Positions 16,851 to 25,814 of a DNA stretch of 64,000 bases are shown piece after piece. The translations under genes and the position numbers were made by a program. The stretch comes from Planctomycetota bacterium (GTDB lineage: Bacteria; Planctomycetota; Phycisphaerae; Phycisphaerales; UBA5793), in the NCBI GenBank assembly GCA_963205185.1, contig CAUJHZ010000038.1, forward strand, positions 1-64,000, given 5' to 3'. The notes below the pieces were generated by a model. The model was not told the DNA's origin and did not search any database. It saw only the letters and a program-made list of their open reading frames with translations. Positions within the stretch are counted from its first letter, which is position 1. Every line of letters starts with the position of its first letter.

Positions 16851-17705
16851 TCAGAGAGTCAACTGGCCGTAACGCTTGCTGCGGCGACGGCGGATGATGC
16901 GCTTGTTGCTGGCGAGTTTGCGCTTGCGGGTGCGGCCGCCCTTGGCGAACACGCCGGTCTTGCCCGCGGGGGCGCGGCCGCCCTTGGACTTGCCTTCGCC
17001 GCCGCCCAGCGGATGGTCGTAGTGGTTCCGGACCATGCCGCGCGTCTTGGGCTTGCGGCCGCGGTGACGGCTGCGGCCGGCCTTGCCCAGCGTGATCTGC
17101 TGGTGGTCGGTGTTGCCCACTTCGCCGATGGTCGCGCGGCACTCGACCGACACCTGGCGGATTTCACCCGAAGGCATCACCAGCGTCGCCCACTTGTCTT
17201 CGCGGTTGGTCAGGCGAGCCGACATGCCCGCGGCCCGGCAGAGCTGGCCGCCCTTGCCCGGCACCATCTCGACGCAATGCACGTTGAGGCCGGTGGGGAT
17301 GTACTTGAAGGGCATGCAGTTGCCGACCTTGGGCTCGACGCGGCCGCGACCGCTCATGAGCACGTCGCCGTCCTTGACGCCTTTGGGCGCGATGATGTAG
17401 CGACGCTCGCCGTTCTCGTATTCGAGCAGGGCGAGGTGGGCGGATCGGTTCGGGTCGTATTCGATGCCGATGACCTTGGCGGGCATGTCATCGAGATTGC
17501 GCTTCCAGTCGACGGCGCGATAGCGGCGCTTGTGTCCGCCGCCGCGACCCCAGGCGGTGATCTTGCCCTGGTTGTTGCGGCCCGCGGTCTTGCTGTAGCG
17601 GCGCAGCAGCGACTTCTCAGGCGACTGCTTGGTCACCTCGGCATGGAGGTTGACCGAGGAGTTCCTCCGCCCGGCGCTCGTTCTTTTGTACACTCGAATC
17701 GGCAT
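16851..17705 (-). CDS. rplB: 50S ribosomal protein L2
   Basis: L2 is needed for peptidyl transferase activity and subunit joining. The 284-residue product has the OB and SH3-like domains and the C-terminal signature [20 protein letters not shown], which includes the conserved histidine region at the active centre. GAGGA precedes the ATG. Length is normal (about 275). Confidence 0.98.
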   Translation of the reverse strand: MPIRVYKRTSAGRRNSSVNLHAEVTKQSPEKSLLRRYSKTAGRNNQGKITAWGRGGGHKRRYRAVDWKRNLDDMPAKVIGIEYDPNRSAHLALLEYENGERRYIIAPKGVKDGDVLMSGRGRVEPKVGNCMPFKYIPTGLNVHCVEMVPGKGGQLCRAAGMSARLTNREDKWATLVMPSGEIRQVSVECRATIGEVGNTDHQQITLGKAGRSRHRGRKPKTRGMVRNHYDHPLGGGEGKSKGGRAPAGKTGVFAKGGRTRKRKLASNKRIIRRRRSKRYGQLTL

Positions 17706-17754
17706 GATTCAATCCTCGCAGTCGCCGCGCCGGCGCTGGGGCCGACGCACTCAT

Positions 17755-18030
17755 TCAGAACAGTTCGATCCGATCGTCAGGATGCACGCGAACGACGGCC
17801 TTGCGCAGATCGGGGGTTCGCGTGTAGCCGAACCGCGTTCGGCGGACCTTGCCGATGCGATTGCTCGTGTTCACGCTGAGCACGCGCACCTTGTAGAGAT
17901 CCTCAACGGCACGCTTGATGTCAGGCTTGCTGGCGCGGCGATCAACTTCAAAGGCGTAGCGATTCTGCTCAGCCGCGGCGGTGTTCTTCTCGGTGACCAG
18001 CGGCCGGCGAATGACGGTGGCGGATTCCAT
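17755..18030 (-). CDS. rplW: 50S ribosomal protein L23
   Basis: The 91-residue product begins MESATVIRRPLVTEKNTAAA and has the conserved FEVDRRASKPDIKRAVEDLY and VLSVNTSNRIGKVRRTRFG. L23 sits at the exit tunnel and docks trigger factor and SRP. The start at 18030 overlaps the rplD stop (TAATG); a longer frame would add 16 unrelated residues. Confidence 0.97.
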   Translation of the reverse strand: MESATVIRRPLVTEKNTAAAEQNRYAFEVDRRASKPDIKRAVEDLYKVRVLSVNTSNRIGKVRRTRFGYTRTPDLRKAVVRVHPDDRIELF

Positions 18031-18704
18031 TAGCGGCCTCCCTTGCTGCCCGCGGCGGCGCCGTTGCCGCCCGTGCAATGCTGACTGTCGATGAAGGCCT
18101 GGAGGTTGGCCTTTTCGATGACCAGGTAGCGGTGGTTGAGCAGTTCGAATGCGTTCAACTGGTCCCAGCGGATCGTGTCCACGCTGTCGAGGTTGCGGGC
18201 CGAGAGTCGGGCGTTGACGTTGCCCGAATCCAGCGCGACCAGACAGGTGCGATCGATGCCGACCTTGTCGAGCATCGTCTTGAATTCGCTGGTGCGGGGC
18301 GTCTTGAAGTCGATCTTGTCAATGACCTTGATTTCCTGATCGATGGCCTTGGCCAGCAGCGCGTTGCGATTGGCCAGGCGGCGCATTTTGCGGGGCATGT
18401 CCTGGCGGAAGTCAGCGCCCGTGCGGCGCTTGGCGAAGGCGACGCCGCCGCCCTTCATGACGTTCGTGCGCACGGGGCCGCGGCGGGCGTTGCCCGTGCC
18501 TTTTTGCTTGAAGAGTTTGCGAGTCGAGCCTTCGACGGCGGCGCGGTTCTTCGTGCGGGCCGAACCCTGGCGCCGGTTCGCATGGGAGCGAACGTAGGCC
18601 TGCTTGAGCAGTGCGGGGCGGATCTCGCCGCCGAGCAGCGCTTCGTCGACTTTGAATGTGTCGACCTGCTTGCCTGTTGAATCGTAAATGGGCAGTTCAA
18701 TCAT
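18030..18704 (-). CDS. rplD: 50S ribosomal protein L4
   Basis: The 224-residue product contains the L4 loop RQGSARTKNRAAVEGSTRKL followed by KQKGTGNARRGPVRTNVMKG, which reaches into the exit tunnel, and the C-terminal part with NAFELLNHRYLVIEKANLQA. In E. coli, L4 represses its own operon through the S10 leader; whether that holds here is unknown. AAAGG precedes the ATG. A 205-base spacer separates it from rplC, long for this operon. The C-terminus ends with a Gly/Ala-rich run. Confidence 0.97.
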   Translation of the reverse strand: MIELPIYDSTGKQVDTFKVDEALLGGEIRPALLKQAYVRSHANRRQGSARTKNRAAVEGSTRKLFKQKGTGNARRGPVRTNVMKGGGVAFAKRRTGADFRQDMPRKMRRLANRNALLAKAIDQEIKVIDKIDFKTPRTSEFKTMLDKVGIDRTCLVALDSGNVNARLSARNLDSVDTIRWDQLNAFELLNHRYLVIEKANLQAFIDSQHCTGGNGAAAGSKGGR

Positions 18705-18711
18705 GGTGCGT

Positions 18712-18894
18712 TTACCTTTCGCCTATCCTCCGCCGCCGTCTCTCAGTGCTCTGGCGGGGCAGGAATCGACTCGGTTCTCTGATGCAGCGCTGGGCCGCAC
18801 TACTGAAGCTGTCGTCGCCGGGCAGTTCCCATTGGAACGTCGGGCTTTCCCGGCCGCGGGGGCTGCTCGCCCCAATCGCGTCTATTTCCGTCAA
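18712..18894 (-). CDS. Possible small ORF in the rplC-rplD spacer
   Basis: A frame of 60 codons from TTG at 18894 is preceded by GAGGTGAG and ends in the Shine-Dalgarno region of rplD. The product would begin MTEIDAIGASSPRGRESPTF and end in a basic run (RRRRRIGER). It fills most of an otherwise empty 205-base spacer. It has no known homologue that I recognise and uses a rare start codon, so it may be chance. If real, its stop position would couple it to rplD translation. Confidence 0.22.
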   Translation of the reverse strand: MTEIDAIGASSPRGRESPTFQWELPGDDSFSSAAQRCIREPSRFLPRQSTERRRRRIGER

Positions 18895-18909
18895 CTCACC
18901 TCGTTGTGG

Positions 18910-19596
18910 TTATTTCTTCTTGCCGCTGGCCGCGAGTTGCTTGGCCCGGCCCAGCCGCCTCGAAGTGCGGACGAAGAGTAGGCCGCCGTTCGGGCCGGGG
19001 ACAGCGCCTTTGACCAACAAAATGCTCTTCTCAGGCAGCACCTCGATCACATCGAGGTTGCGAACCGTCACCTGCTCATTGCCCATCTGCCCCGCCATGC
19101 GCTTGCCCTTCTTGGGCTTGGGACCGGTGCCGCGGTTCGTCGCATGGCCCGCGATGGAGCCGGGGGAACGGTGTTTGCGTTCGGTGCCGTGGCTGGCGGT
19201 GAGGCCCTTGAAGTTGTGCCGCTTCATCGTGCCCTGGAAGCCCTTGCCCTTGCTGATGCCGATGACATCCACAAACTTCGTGTCGGCAAAGACTTCGACC
19301 GTCAGTTCCTGGCCGGGCGCCATGTCCTTGGCGTCGTCTTCAAGGCGCACCTCGCGGTGAAACTTCTTGGGCGAGACGCCGGCCTTGGCGTCATGGCCGA
19401 TGAGCGGCATGGTGGTCCGGCCGGCTTCGACGTCTTCAAAGCCGATCTGGATCGCGCTGTAGCCGTGCGCATCCTTGTTCTTGACCTGGGTGACGAAGCA
19501 CGGGCCAGCCTGGATGACCGTGACGGGCACGTTGCGGCCCTCTTCGGTGAAATAGCGTGTCATGCCGATCTTACGGCCGAGGAGTGCGTTGGTCAT
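18910..19596 (-). CDS. rplC: 50S ribosomal protein L3
   Basis: The 228-residue product begins MTNALLGRKIGMTRYFTEEG and has the signature HNFKGLTASHGTERKHRSPG followed by GTGPKPKKGKRMAGQMGNEQ, which reaches toward the peptidyl transferase centre. GGAG precedes the ATG at 19596; an in-frame GTG at 19653 would add 19 residues running through a palindrome, which I consider untranslated leader. Length is normal. Confidence 0.97.
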   Translation of the reverse strand: MTNALLGRKIGMTRYFTEEGRNVPVTVIQAGPCFVTQVKNKDAHGYSAIQIGFEDVEAGRTTMPLIGHDAKAGVSPKKFHREVRLEDDAKDMAPGQELTVEVFADTKFVDVIGISKGKGFQGTMKRHNFKGLTASHGTERKHRSPGSIAGHATNRGTGPKPKKGKRMAGQMGNEQVTVRNLDVIEVLPEKSILLVKGAVPGPNGGLLFVRTSRRLGRAKQLAASGKKK

Positions 19597-19639
19597 GGCG
19601 ACTTGCTCCGTTGTGGACCAGAGGTCATCGGGGCGCTGC

Positions 19640-19655
19640 CGGTGAACGTTCACCG
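19640..19655. promoter_or_regulatory. 16-bp palindrome in the rpsJ-rplC spacer
   Basis: CGGTGAACGTTCACCG is a perfect palindrome 44 bases before the rplC start, inside an unusually long 189-base spacer. It could be a protein-binding site or part of an mRNA hairpin that regulates rplC. No assignment can be made from sequence alone. Confidence 0.4.
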
Positions 19656-19785
19656 CCGGTTTCCCGCGACGTGGCCGATGCTGAATCCTGGTATCTCAGG
19701 GACTTGCGCGACCGAAGACTCCGGCTGCAGCCCCCACCAATGCAAACGGCCGCCTTTCCAGGTGGCCGCTGCTGACACGATCTTG

Positions 19786-20094
19786 CTACGCCTTGATTTT
19801 AACGAACACGCCCGCGGGAACGACGAGGCGGTTGAGCGCTTCGACGGTGCGGGCATTGGGTTCCTGGATGTCGATGATGCGTTTGTGGGTGCGGATTTCG
19901 AACTGCTCGCGCGACTTCTTGTCGATGTGCGGCCCGCGCAGCACCGTATACCGCTCGATGCGGGTCGGCAGCGGGATCGGGCCGGACACGCGAGCGCCGG
20001 TGCGCTTGGCGTGATCGACGATCTCGCGGGCCGAGGCGTCCAGCGCCTGGTGGTCGTAGGCTTCCATTCGAATGCGGATCTTGGCTTCGGTCAT
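19786..20094 (-). CDS. rpsJ: 30S ribosomal protein S10
   Basis: The 102-residue product has [20 protein letters not shown] and the signature [20 protein letters not shown] followed by [21 protein letters not shown]10 is part of the 30S head and, in many bacteria, the NusE antitermination factor. AGGTGAC precedes the ATG. It is the first gene of the cluster, about 145 bases after the predicted transcription start. No tuf or fusA gene is next to it in this window. Confidence 0.98.
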   Translation of the reverse strand: MTEAKIRIRMEAYDHQALDASAREIVDHAKRTGARVSGPIPLPTRIERYTVLRGPHIDKKSREQFEIRTHKRIIDIQEPNARTVEALNRLVVPAGVFVKIKA

Positions 20095-20244
20095 TGAGTC
20101 ACCTGGATCAGTTCAATCGTTCAACTGCGACACCGGAAACGACACGGTTCGTGCCGTCCCGCGGCCGCTGGCATGTACACCTGCTTGGCCCACCACCGAC
20201 TTGTGTCGCCCGCCGCGTGGCGAGCGCGCGATGAAAAGCCCGTC

Positions 20245-20272
20245 AGTATATGGATGGTCCTGAGCCGGTCAA
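20245..20272 (-). promoter_or_regulatory. Predicted sigma-70-type promoter of the ribosomal operon
   Basis: On the minus strand, TTGACC (20272-20267) and TATACT (20250-20245) are separated by 16 bases; each matches the consensus in five of six positions. It lies between the stop of the upstream zinc-ribbon gene and rpsJ, giving a leader of about 145 bases. Confidence 0.7.
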
Positions 20273-20306
20273 CTCAGGCAAAGTCCCCCTGCGACCCTTC
20301 GCGCCG

Positions 20307-20690
20307 TCAGGCGTCCAGCGGCAGGCCGCACTCCGGGCATCGCTCGGTCGGGGCGGTCCCATCCGGTAGTGTGACCGCGTAGCCGCAACGTGGACAGCCC
20401 GTCGGCGGCATGGCGATGATCCAGGCGGCGAGAACGCGCGAGAGCCCCGCCAGCGTGCCGCCGACCATCATCATCGCGATCCCGCGGTACATCGACTGCT
20501 CCTCGCCGATGCCCTGCCACGTCTGAAAGATCAGTCGAAGGTCGAAATTGTTGCCCAGCCCGAGCACCAGGCGCTTGAGCGAGAGGTACGCCCCGGTGGC
20601 GAGGAGAATGATTGCGATGGCGCGGATGGTCCAGGTGACGATGGCGCGCACCGCGTTGACCTGCTGTGTCGAAAACCGGTTGGCAAACAT
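20307..20690 (-). CDS. Membrane protein with C-terminal zinc ribbon
   Basis: This 127-residue protein starts MFANRFSTQQVNAVRAIVTW after a strong GGAGGCGGA site. It has about three hydrophobic segments (one near 15-35, one near 70-90, and a third just after) and ends with a zinc ribbon: CPRCGYAVTL, 10 residues, then RCPECGLPLDA. Membrane proteins with such ribbons are common in Phycisphaerae. Function is unknown. It sits upstream of the ribosomal promoter and is probably transcribed alone. Confidence 0.72.
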   Translation of the reverse strand: MFANRFSTQQVNAVRAIVTWTIRAIAIILLATGAYLSLKRLVLGLGNNFDLRLIFQTWQGIGEEQSMYRGIAMMMVGGTLAGLSRVLAAWIIAMPPTGCPRCGYAVTLPDGTAPTERCPECGLPLDA

Positions 20691-20825
20691 TCCGCCTCCG
20701 CAGACTGGGCCGCTCGCCCGGGAGCGGGGCGCCGACGACGATCCACCACGCTGGATGGAGCGAGCCGACACTCGTGTCTCGAAATGGTAAGATGCCTGCG
20801 ACCATCGCTTGCATCGGAGCCCAAC

Positions 20826-22049
20826 ATGCGTTTCAGAATCACTCTCGCTGCGTCCCTGCTGCTGGCCGTCGGATGCGCACGCGACTCAGCCCGCTGGTAC
20901 AGAGGCAACACCCACACGCACACGCTCTGGAGCGATGGAGACGCAGCGCCCGAACTCGTCGCCGAGTGGTACGTCGAGCACGACTACGACTTCCTCGTCC
21001 TGTCCGATCACAACATTCTCTCGAACACGCAGAAGTGGTTCCCCATCATCGACGCGCCCAACAGCCGTCTGACCACCGAGCGCGTCGATGACCTCATTGC
21101 CCGCTACGGCGCTGATCATGTCGAGACGCGCGAAGTGGACGGTAAGCGCGAGATGCGACTGCGCACGCTCGATGAACTTCGCGCCCGGTACGAGCAGCCC
21201 GGCGAATTCATCTTCATCCAGGGCGAAGAGATCACCGACCACTTCAATCGACAGCCGGTGCACATCAACGGCATGAATCTCGTCGATCTCGTCAAGCCGC
21301 GCGGCGGAAACAGCGTGCGCGAAGTCATGCAGAATAACATCGACGCCGTCATCGAGCACGGCCACGAGCACGATCGACCAACGCTGGCGCATCTCAATCA
21401 CCCCAACTTCGGCTGGGGAGTGAGCGTCGAAGACATCGCTCACCTGCGCGGCGAGAACTTCTTCGAGGTCTACAACGGCCATCGCAGCGTGAACAACTAC
21501 GGCGACACGACCCATCCCGGCACCGAGCAGATGTGGGACATCGCCCTCACCGAACGACTCACTGAACTGCACCTCGGCCCGCTCTACGGCCTCGCCACCG
21601 ACGATGCGCACAACTACCACCAGGCGCCCGAAGGCCACTCGAATCCCGGGCGCGGCTGGATCATGGTTCGCGCCAAGTCGCTCGACGCCGACTCGATTCT
21701 CGACGCCATGCATCGCGGCGACTTCTACGCCAGCAGCGGCGTGATGATCGACCGCATCGAGAGCAACGGGAAGAAGCTGACGATTCACATCCAAGCCGAA
21801 CCCGGCGTGGCGTACACGACGCGCTTCCTCGGCACGCGCTGGCTGCCGGATTCAGATGGCGACGGGCGGCCTGAAGTCGGCCCGGCCGGCGAAGTGCTCG
21901 ACCAGACCATGGACAACCCGGCGACGTACACGTTCACGGGTGATGAGGTCTACGTCCGGGCGGTGATCATCTCATCCAAGCCCCACCCGAACCCGTTCGC
22001 CAAGGGCGATCTCGAAATGGCATGGCTGCAGCCGGTGGTGCGCAATTAG
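20826..22049 (+). CDS. PHP-domain metal-dependent phosphoesterase-like lipoprotein
   Basis: This 407-residue protein has a lipoprotein-type leader (RFRITLAASLLLAVGC) and a PHP-like domain: RGNTHTHTLWSDGDAAPELV near the N-terminus, DYDFLVLSDHN at about 55, then GEEITDHFN, LAHLNHPNFGWG and LATDDAHNYH, which supply the metal-binding His and Asp residues. PHP proteins hydrolyse phosphoesters; exported members like this have unknown substrates. A C-terminal beta-rich part follows from about 290. GGAG precedes the ATG at 20826. A terminator hairpin is at 22087-22116. Confidence 0.82.
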   Translation: MRFRITLAASLLLAVGCARDSARWYRGNTHTHTLWSDGDAAPELVAEWYVEHDYDFLVLSDHNILSNTQKWFPIIDAPNSRLTTERVDDLIARYGADHVETREVDGKREMRLRTLDELRARYEQPGEFIFIQGEEITDHFNRQPVHINGMNLVDLVKPRGGNSVREVMQNNIDAVIEHGHEHDRPTLAHLNHPNFGWGVSVEDIAHLRGENFFEVYNGHRSVNNYGDTTHPGTEQMWDIALTERLTELHLGPLYGLATDDAHNYHQAPEGHSNPGRGWIMVRAKSLDADSILDAMHRGDFYASSGVMIDRIESNGKKLTIHIQAEPGVAYTTRFLGTRWLPDSDGDGRPEVGPAGEVLDQTMDNPATYTFTGDEVYVRAVIISSKPHPNPFAKGDLEMAWLQPVVRN

Positions 22050-22086
22050 CGCGCTTTGCGACGGAGAGAGTCGAACGCCCAATGGA

Positions 22087-22116
22087 AAACTCCCGAGGCG
22101 CGTGCCCCGGGAGTTT
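22087..22116. terminator. Bidirectional terminator between convergent genes
   Basis: A 9-bp stem (22087-22095 with 22108-22116) extended by GGC/GCC inside, with A residues on the left and T residues on the right. It lies between the PHP gene and the convergent exported-protein gene at 22154-23023. Confidence 0.75.
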
Positions 22117-22153
22117 GGCGATGTTGTCGACTTGCGGTGCGAAGTGGTGAGCC

Positions 22154-23023
22154 TTATGGGATGTTGTCCACGTTGCTCGTGTTGCACGATCCGGCTTCGA
22201 CCAGCTGGAGATAGTGGCCGCACGCGGCGGTGCCGGCGTTGCCATTCACCGAGCCGCTGCCGCCGCCGGTGCCGATGGTGTTGACGAGCTGCACGCCGCC
22301 CTGGACACCCAGTTGCGTGCCGGCGCACGGTCCGCCGGGGATGATCGTCGTGCCTTGGTTCTGGCCGAAGACGATGCCCTGCTGCACGCTTGGCGTGGCG
22401 CCGCTCCACTGGACGGTGACGGTGCCGGGGCACGTGCCGCTGACGCCCAGGCGGTAGCCTCCGACCGCTTCGAAGCGGACATCATCCATGATGGTGATGT
22501 AGCCGTTCTCGACGTCCATCAGGCGCACGTAGCCGATGCCGCCCGAGGCTTCGTAGCCGACGAACACCGCCTGCGCGCCGCCGGGCATCTGCACCTGGCC
22601 CGAGTCGATGAGGTTGTTTGACGGGCCGTAGATCTCGACCGTCCACGTCGTCTGCACGCCGGTGGACAGCAGCATGCCGACTCGATTCGGATTGCCCGCG
22701 CCAGTCAGATCGTACTTCAGATCGGACATACCCCAGCTGTCGGCCAGCGCGCGGCCGAGCGACGCGCCGGGAATGTTGCCGAAGTAGCCGCTCCAGTCGA
22801 TATTACCGCGCCAGCCGCCGAACCCGCTGCCGCCGCCGCTGTCGGTGACGGTGATTCCGCTGCCGATGCTGGCAGTGGGATGGCCGAGCGTCGTCATGTC
22901 CGTGGCGTTGAAGTCAATGACGGTCTCGTTGCCCGAGAAGTCGCCGATCCCGATGAACCCGTCGGCGAGAGCCGCCCCCGACAGCATCAGCGCCGATGCA
23001 CCTGCAAGAATGAACCGCTGCAT
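22154..23023 (-). CDS. Exported beta-rich protein with shared C-terminal Cys module
   Basis: This 289-residue protein has a signal peptide (MQRFILAGASALMLSGAALA) after AGAGAGGGAG. Residues 20-185 look like a jelly-roll domain of the type seen in extracellular PEP-CTERM proteins (VIDFNATDMTTLG, GSGITVTDSGGGSGFG, ITIMDDVRFE). Residues 190-289 are the module shared with four other proteins here: cysteines at 198, 233, 268 and 280 and the motif GGPCAGTQLG. There is no C-terminal membrane anchor. Function is unknown; an outer surface or extracellular location is inferred. Confidence 0.78.
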   Translation of the reverse strand: MQRFILAGASALMLSGAALADGFIGIGDFSGNETVIDFNATDMTTLGHPTASIGSGITVTDSGGGSGFGGWRGNIDWSGYFGNIPGASLGRALADSWGMSDLKYDLTGAGNPNRVGMLLSTGVQTTWTVEIYGPSNNLIDSGQVQMPGGAQAVFVGYEASGGIGYVRLMDVENGYITIMDDVRFEAVGGYRLGVSGTCPGTVTVQWSGATPSVQQGIVFGQNQGTTIIPGGPCAGTQLGVQGGVQLVNTIGTGGGSGSVNGNAGTAACGHYLQLVEAGSCNTSNVDNIP

Positions 23024-23222
23024 TACTCCCTCTCTTTCTCTATTCCAGTCCATGTGGACCACGGTTGGATTGAGCCGGTCGGAAAGCGACGGGACCCTCA
23101 GAATCGGCGACCGGCTCAGATCAGACCGATCCTGAAGCGCAGACAGTCTACCACATCAAGGCGTCCGAAAGGGGCAAATACGCGTAAATGCCGCACAAAA
23201 AGGCGTTCCGAGAGTTTTTGAT

Positions 23223-23948
23223 TCAAAACGGCGCGTAGAAGTCCCACGGCGCCTGCCAGTCTTCGGCCTTGCGGAAATAGCGGTCCTGGTGCTGGCGGAG
23301 TCTCAGGCCCCGCGAGCGGCCGCGCAGCAGCCGGCCAAGCGCGCGCGTGCGCCCCAGCCGGCCGTAGTTGACCGGGAGCCCGGCGTCGATCTCCTCGTAC
23401 CTGCGATGCGACTGCACGAAGCCGATCGCTTTGTCTACCCCGGCCATGCCGCAGTCGTTGAAGCCGATGATGCCGCCAACCGGCAGCATTCTGTCGAGGT
23501 ACCAGAAGTCGAGCAGCGCGTGGTCGAAGGTGTGCCAGCCGTCGATGTAGCCGAAATCAACGCGCAGACCCAGCCGCAGCAGCGGCGGCAGGGCGAGGAA
23601 ATCCGGCTCGATGATGAGTTCATGATGCTCGCCATAGCCCGCGCGTTCGACCGCGGTGCGCCCGGCGCTGCGCCACTTGTCCGCCTGCTTGGGATCAATG
23701 GAGATCAGCTTGCCGCCGCTGCCGCTCGCCGCGAGGCCCGCGAGAATCGCCAGCGCCGACGTGCCCAGCGCCATGCCGATTTCCACGCAAACCAGCGGCT
23801 TGCACTGGGCGACGACGCGAAACAGCGCTTCGGCGTATGCGACCGGCAGGTGCGAATGAATCGCCATCGGCGAGCCGTCTTCCGCCGCGGTCTCGCCGGT
23901 TTCGTACATGTTCGCCAGTACGGCACAGGCCTGCAGGAGGGTGGGCAC
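23223..23948 (-). CDS. Class I SAM-dependent methyltransferase (Methyltransf_24 type)
   Basis: The 241-residue soluble protein has a Rossmann-type motif I (CVEIGMALGTSALAILAGL), an acidic end of strand two (KLISIDPKQADKW), and the DFGYIDGWHTFDHALLDFWY segment typical of the Methyltransf_24 group, followed by LPVGGIIGFNDCGMAG. The substrate is unknown; relatives often modify sugars or small molecules. The C-terminal 40 residues are rich in Arg. The frame opens with GTG at 23948, preceded by GGAG. Confidence 0.75.
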   Translation of the reverse strand: MPTLLQACAVLANMYETGETAAEDGSPMAIHSHLPVAYAEALFRVVAQCKPLVCVEIGMALGTSALAILAGLAASGSGGKLISIDPKQADKWRSAGRTAVERAGYGEHHELIIEPDFLALPPLLRLGLRVDFGYIDGWHTFDHALLDFWYLDRMLPVGGIIGFNDCGMAGVDKAIGFVQSHRRYEEIDAGLPVNYGRLGRTRALGRLLRGRSRGLRLRQHQDRYFRKAEDWQAPWDFYAPF

Positions 23949-24072
23949 GACATCTCCACGTCGCGGTCGCGAATCGGCAGCGGAAGCATGCTATCCGCGC
24001 CGCCTGCTCGCGAGCGCGGATCCCGTGGGCTTCTTTGCTTCGGCACCGGCGCCTCGCCTCCTACCATTGGCC

Positions 24073-24339
24073 ATGGTTTCGCCGGAATCGCGCTGGGGCA
24101 GCGAGCGTTCGCGACGGGTCATCGTCTCCGCGGTGATGATCGCGGTGCTCGTGGTCGCTCTGGCGCTGGCCTGGTGGATGGTAACCGCGCGAACAGCGGC
24201 GTTGCGCCAGGGCTTATATGAGAAGACTCCTTCGAGACTGGCCGCTGCGCCCGCAAGAGCGCCCCGCCTCTGGCCGATAAATCGCAAATCTCGCAGGCTG
24301 TTTACGAGCGACAAGGAGACGGGTGATGGGCAGGTTTGA
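24073..24339 (+). CDS. Small single-pass membrane protein
   Basis: This 88-residue protein has one hydrophobic helix (VIVSAVMIAVLVVALALAWW, about residues 16-36) and a basic, proline-containing C-terminus. Its 3' end overlaps the start of the next gene by 14 bases, suggesting coupled translation. No clear Shine-Dalgarno precedes the ATG. Function is unknown. Confidence 0.5.
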   Translation: MVSPESRWGSERSRRVIVSAVMIAVLVVALALAWWMVTARTAALRQGLYEKTPSRLAAAPARAPRLWPINRKSRRLFTSDKETGDGQV

Positions 24340-25801
24340 ACCGATGATGCGCTGCGCCTCAGTCGGTGCGGTCATGGCCGCGGTCATTTGCGGCGCTGCG
24401 GCGAGCACTCGCGGACAGAATCCCAAGCCGGCCGAGCCGGTGACCACGCTGAGCAGCACGATCTACGAGGAAGAGAGCGTCGGCCTGACCATGCGCCTGC
24501 CGGAAGGCGTGCGCCTGACGCGCAACCCGCAATCGACGCAGCGCGTGCTGGTCGAGACGTTTGACATGTCGTGGGTGGGAACGCTCGAGGTGATCCAGAC
24601 CCGCGATGAGAACGAAACGATCAAGACCGTCACCGACCGCGCCATCGAGGCGAACAAGGGATCGACCGATCCCGAGAAAAGCCGCGTCAAGGAATTCAAA
24701 CTCGCCAGCCGCGAATCGCTGACCATCAACGGCCAGACGGCCGAACAATTCGTGATCGACATGACTTTTGAGACGCGCGGCGGGCTCATGCGCGAGGTGC
24801 GCGTCTATACGATCTTCAAGCCGCTTCCCGGCACGTTCGTCATTTACAGCGTGCGCGGCGACGGCACGCAAAGCGATGCAATCGTCAAGGCGACCAGAGC
24901 CAGTGTCGACACGTTCACCTTTCGCGATCCCGCGGTTGTGGCGCGGGAGATTCAGGAAGGCATTGACGCCACGAACAAAGCGCTATCGCGCCTCAGTGCC
25001 GACGCCTACAAGAAGATGCTCGTGAGAGACGCGTGGTACCGCGTCTACGCGAAAGGCGATGTTTCCGAGCGCGAGATCGCGTACTACCGGATCCAGGAAG
25101 ACACCGGCCCGCGCGGCGCTTTGAGTTCGAGCCGCGATCCATCAAAGTTTTCCGCGGCTGAATCGGAGGAAGGCCTGCTCGTGAGCCAGTCGGCGCGGTT
25201 TATTGCGCCATCGGAGTCATCCGCCGACGAGTTTGTTTCCGAGGTCGAGAGCCTGGCGTGGATGGCCTTTGATCGCAAGACCGAGGTGTGGACCACGCAC
25301 CAGGTGACGTATCAGAAGACGCCCGGCGGCTATCGCGTCGCATCGCGCTCGTCCATCAGCGGCACGCGCGAGAACGGGCGCATCAACGTCATCGTGATCG
25401 TGGACGGCGCCAATGTCGCCACACCGTCGTTCGCCACGCCCGACGCGTACCTCTCGCAGGCGGAGCAGCACCTGATCTACCGCATCCTCAACCCCGGGCA
25501 GGCGGGCTCGTACGAAATGTACCTCTTCCGGCCGCAGTCTTCGGACGTGAAGCGGCGCAGCGAGATCATCAGGGCGACCGACAATCCGGATCGGTTCACC
25601 GTCGAGTCGCGCCAGGATCCGTCGCAGCCGGCGACGACCAAGACGATTACCGGCAAGGGAGAGATCCTGCGCATGGTCTCGCCGGAGGGCCAGATCACCG
25701 AGCAGAGCAATCCTGCCGAGCTTCAGCGACTGTGGCGCGCCAAAGGTCTGCCGACGGGACCCATCCGTCCCATCGTCGAACCCGAGCGGCCCGGCGGCTG
25801 A
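24326..25801 (+). CDS. Exported protein of unknown function, DUF1795/PsbP-like N-terminus
   Basis: This 491-residue protein has a signal peptide (MRCASVGAVMAAVICGAAA) and an AAGGAG site eight bases before the ATG at 24326; a GTG directly before it is the other possible start. Residues 45-195 (VGLTMRLPEGVRLTRN, LEVIQTRDENETI, GLMREVRVYTIFKPLPGTFV) resemble the PsbP/DUF1795 fold, a resemblance I consider tentative. The C-terminal half is beta-rich and has no motif I recognise. It overlaps the small membrane protein upstream. Confidence 0.7.
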   Translation: MGRFEPMMRCASVGAVMAAVICGAAASTRGQNPKPAEPVTTLSSTIYEEESVGLTMRLPEGVRLTRNPQSTQRVLVETFDMSWVGTLEVIQTRDENETIKTVTDRAIEANKGSTDPEKSRVKEFKLASRESLTINGQTAEQFVIDMTFETRGGLMREVRVYTIFKPLPGTFVIYSVRGDGTQSDAIVKATRASVDTFTFRDPAVVAREIQEGIDATNKALSRLSADAYKKMLVRDAWYRVYAKGDVSEREIAYYRIQEDTGPRGALSSSRDPSKFSAAESEEGLLVSQSARFIAPSESSADEFVSEVESLAWMAFDRKTEVWTTHQVTYQKTPGGYRVASRSSISGTRENGRINVIVIVDGANVATPSFATPDAYLSQAEQHLIYRILNPGQAGSYEMYLFRPQSSDVKRRSEIIRATDNPDRFTVESRQDPSQPATTKTITGKGEILRMVSPEGQITEQSNPAELQRLWRAKGLPTGPIRPIVEPERPGG

Positions 25802-25814
25802 GTCGCAGAGGGCC

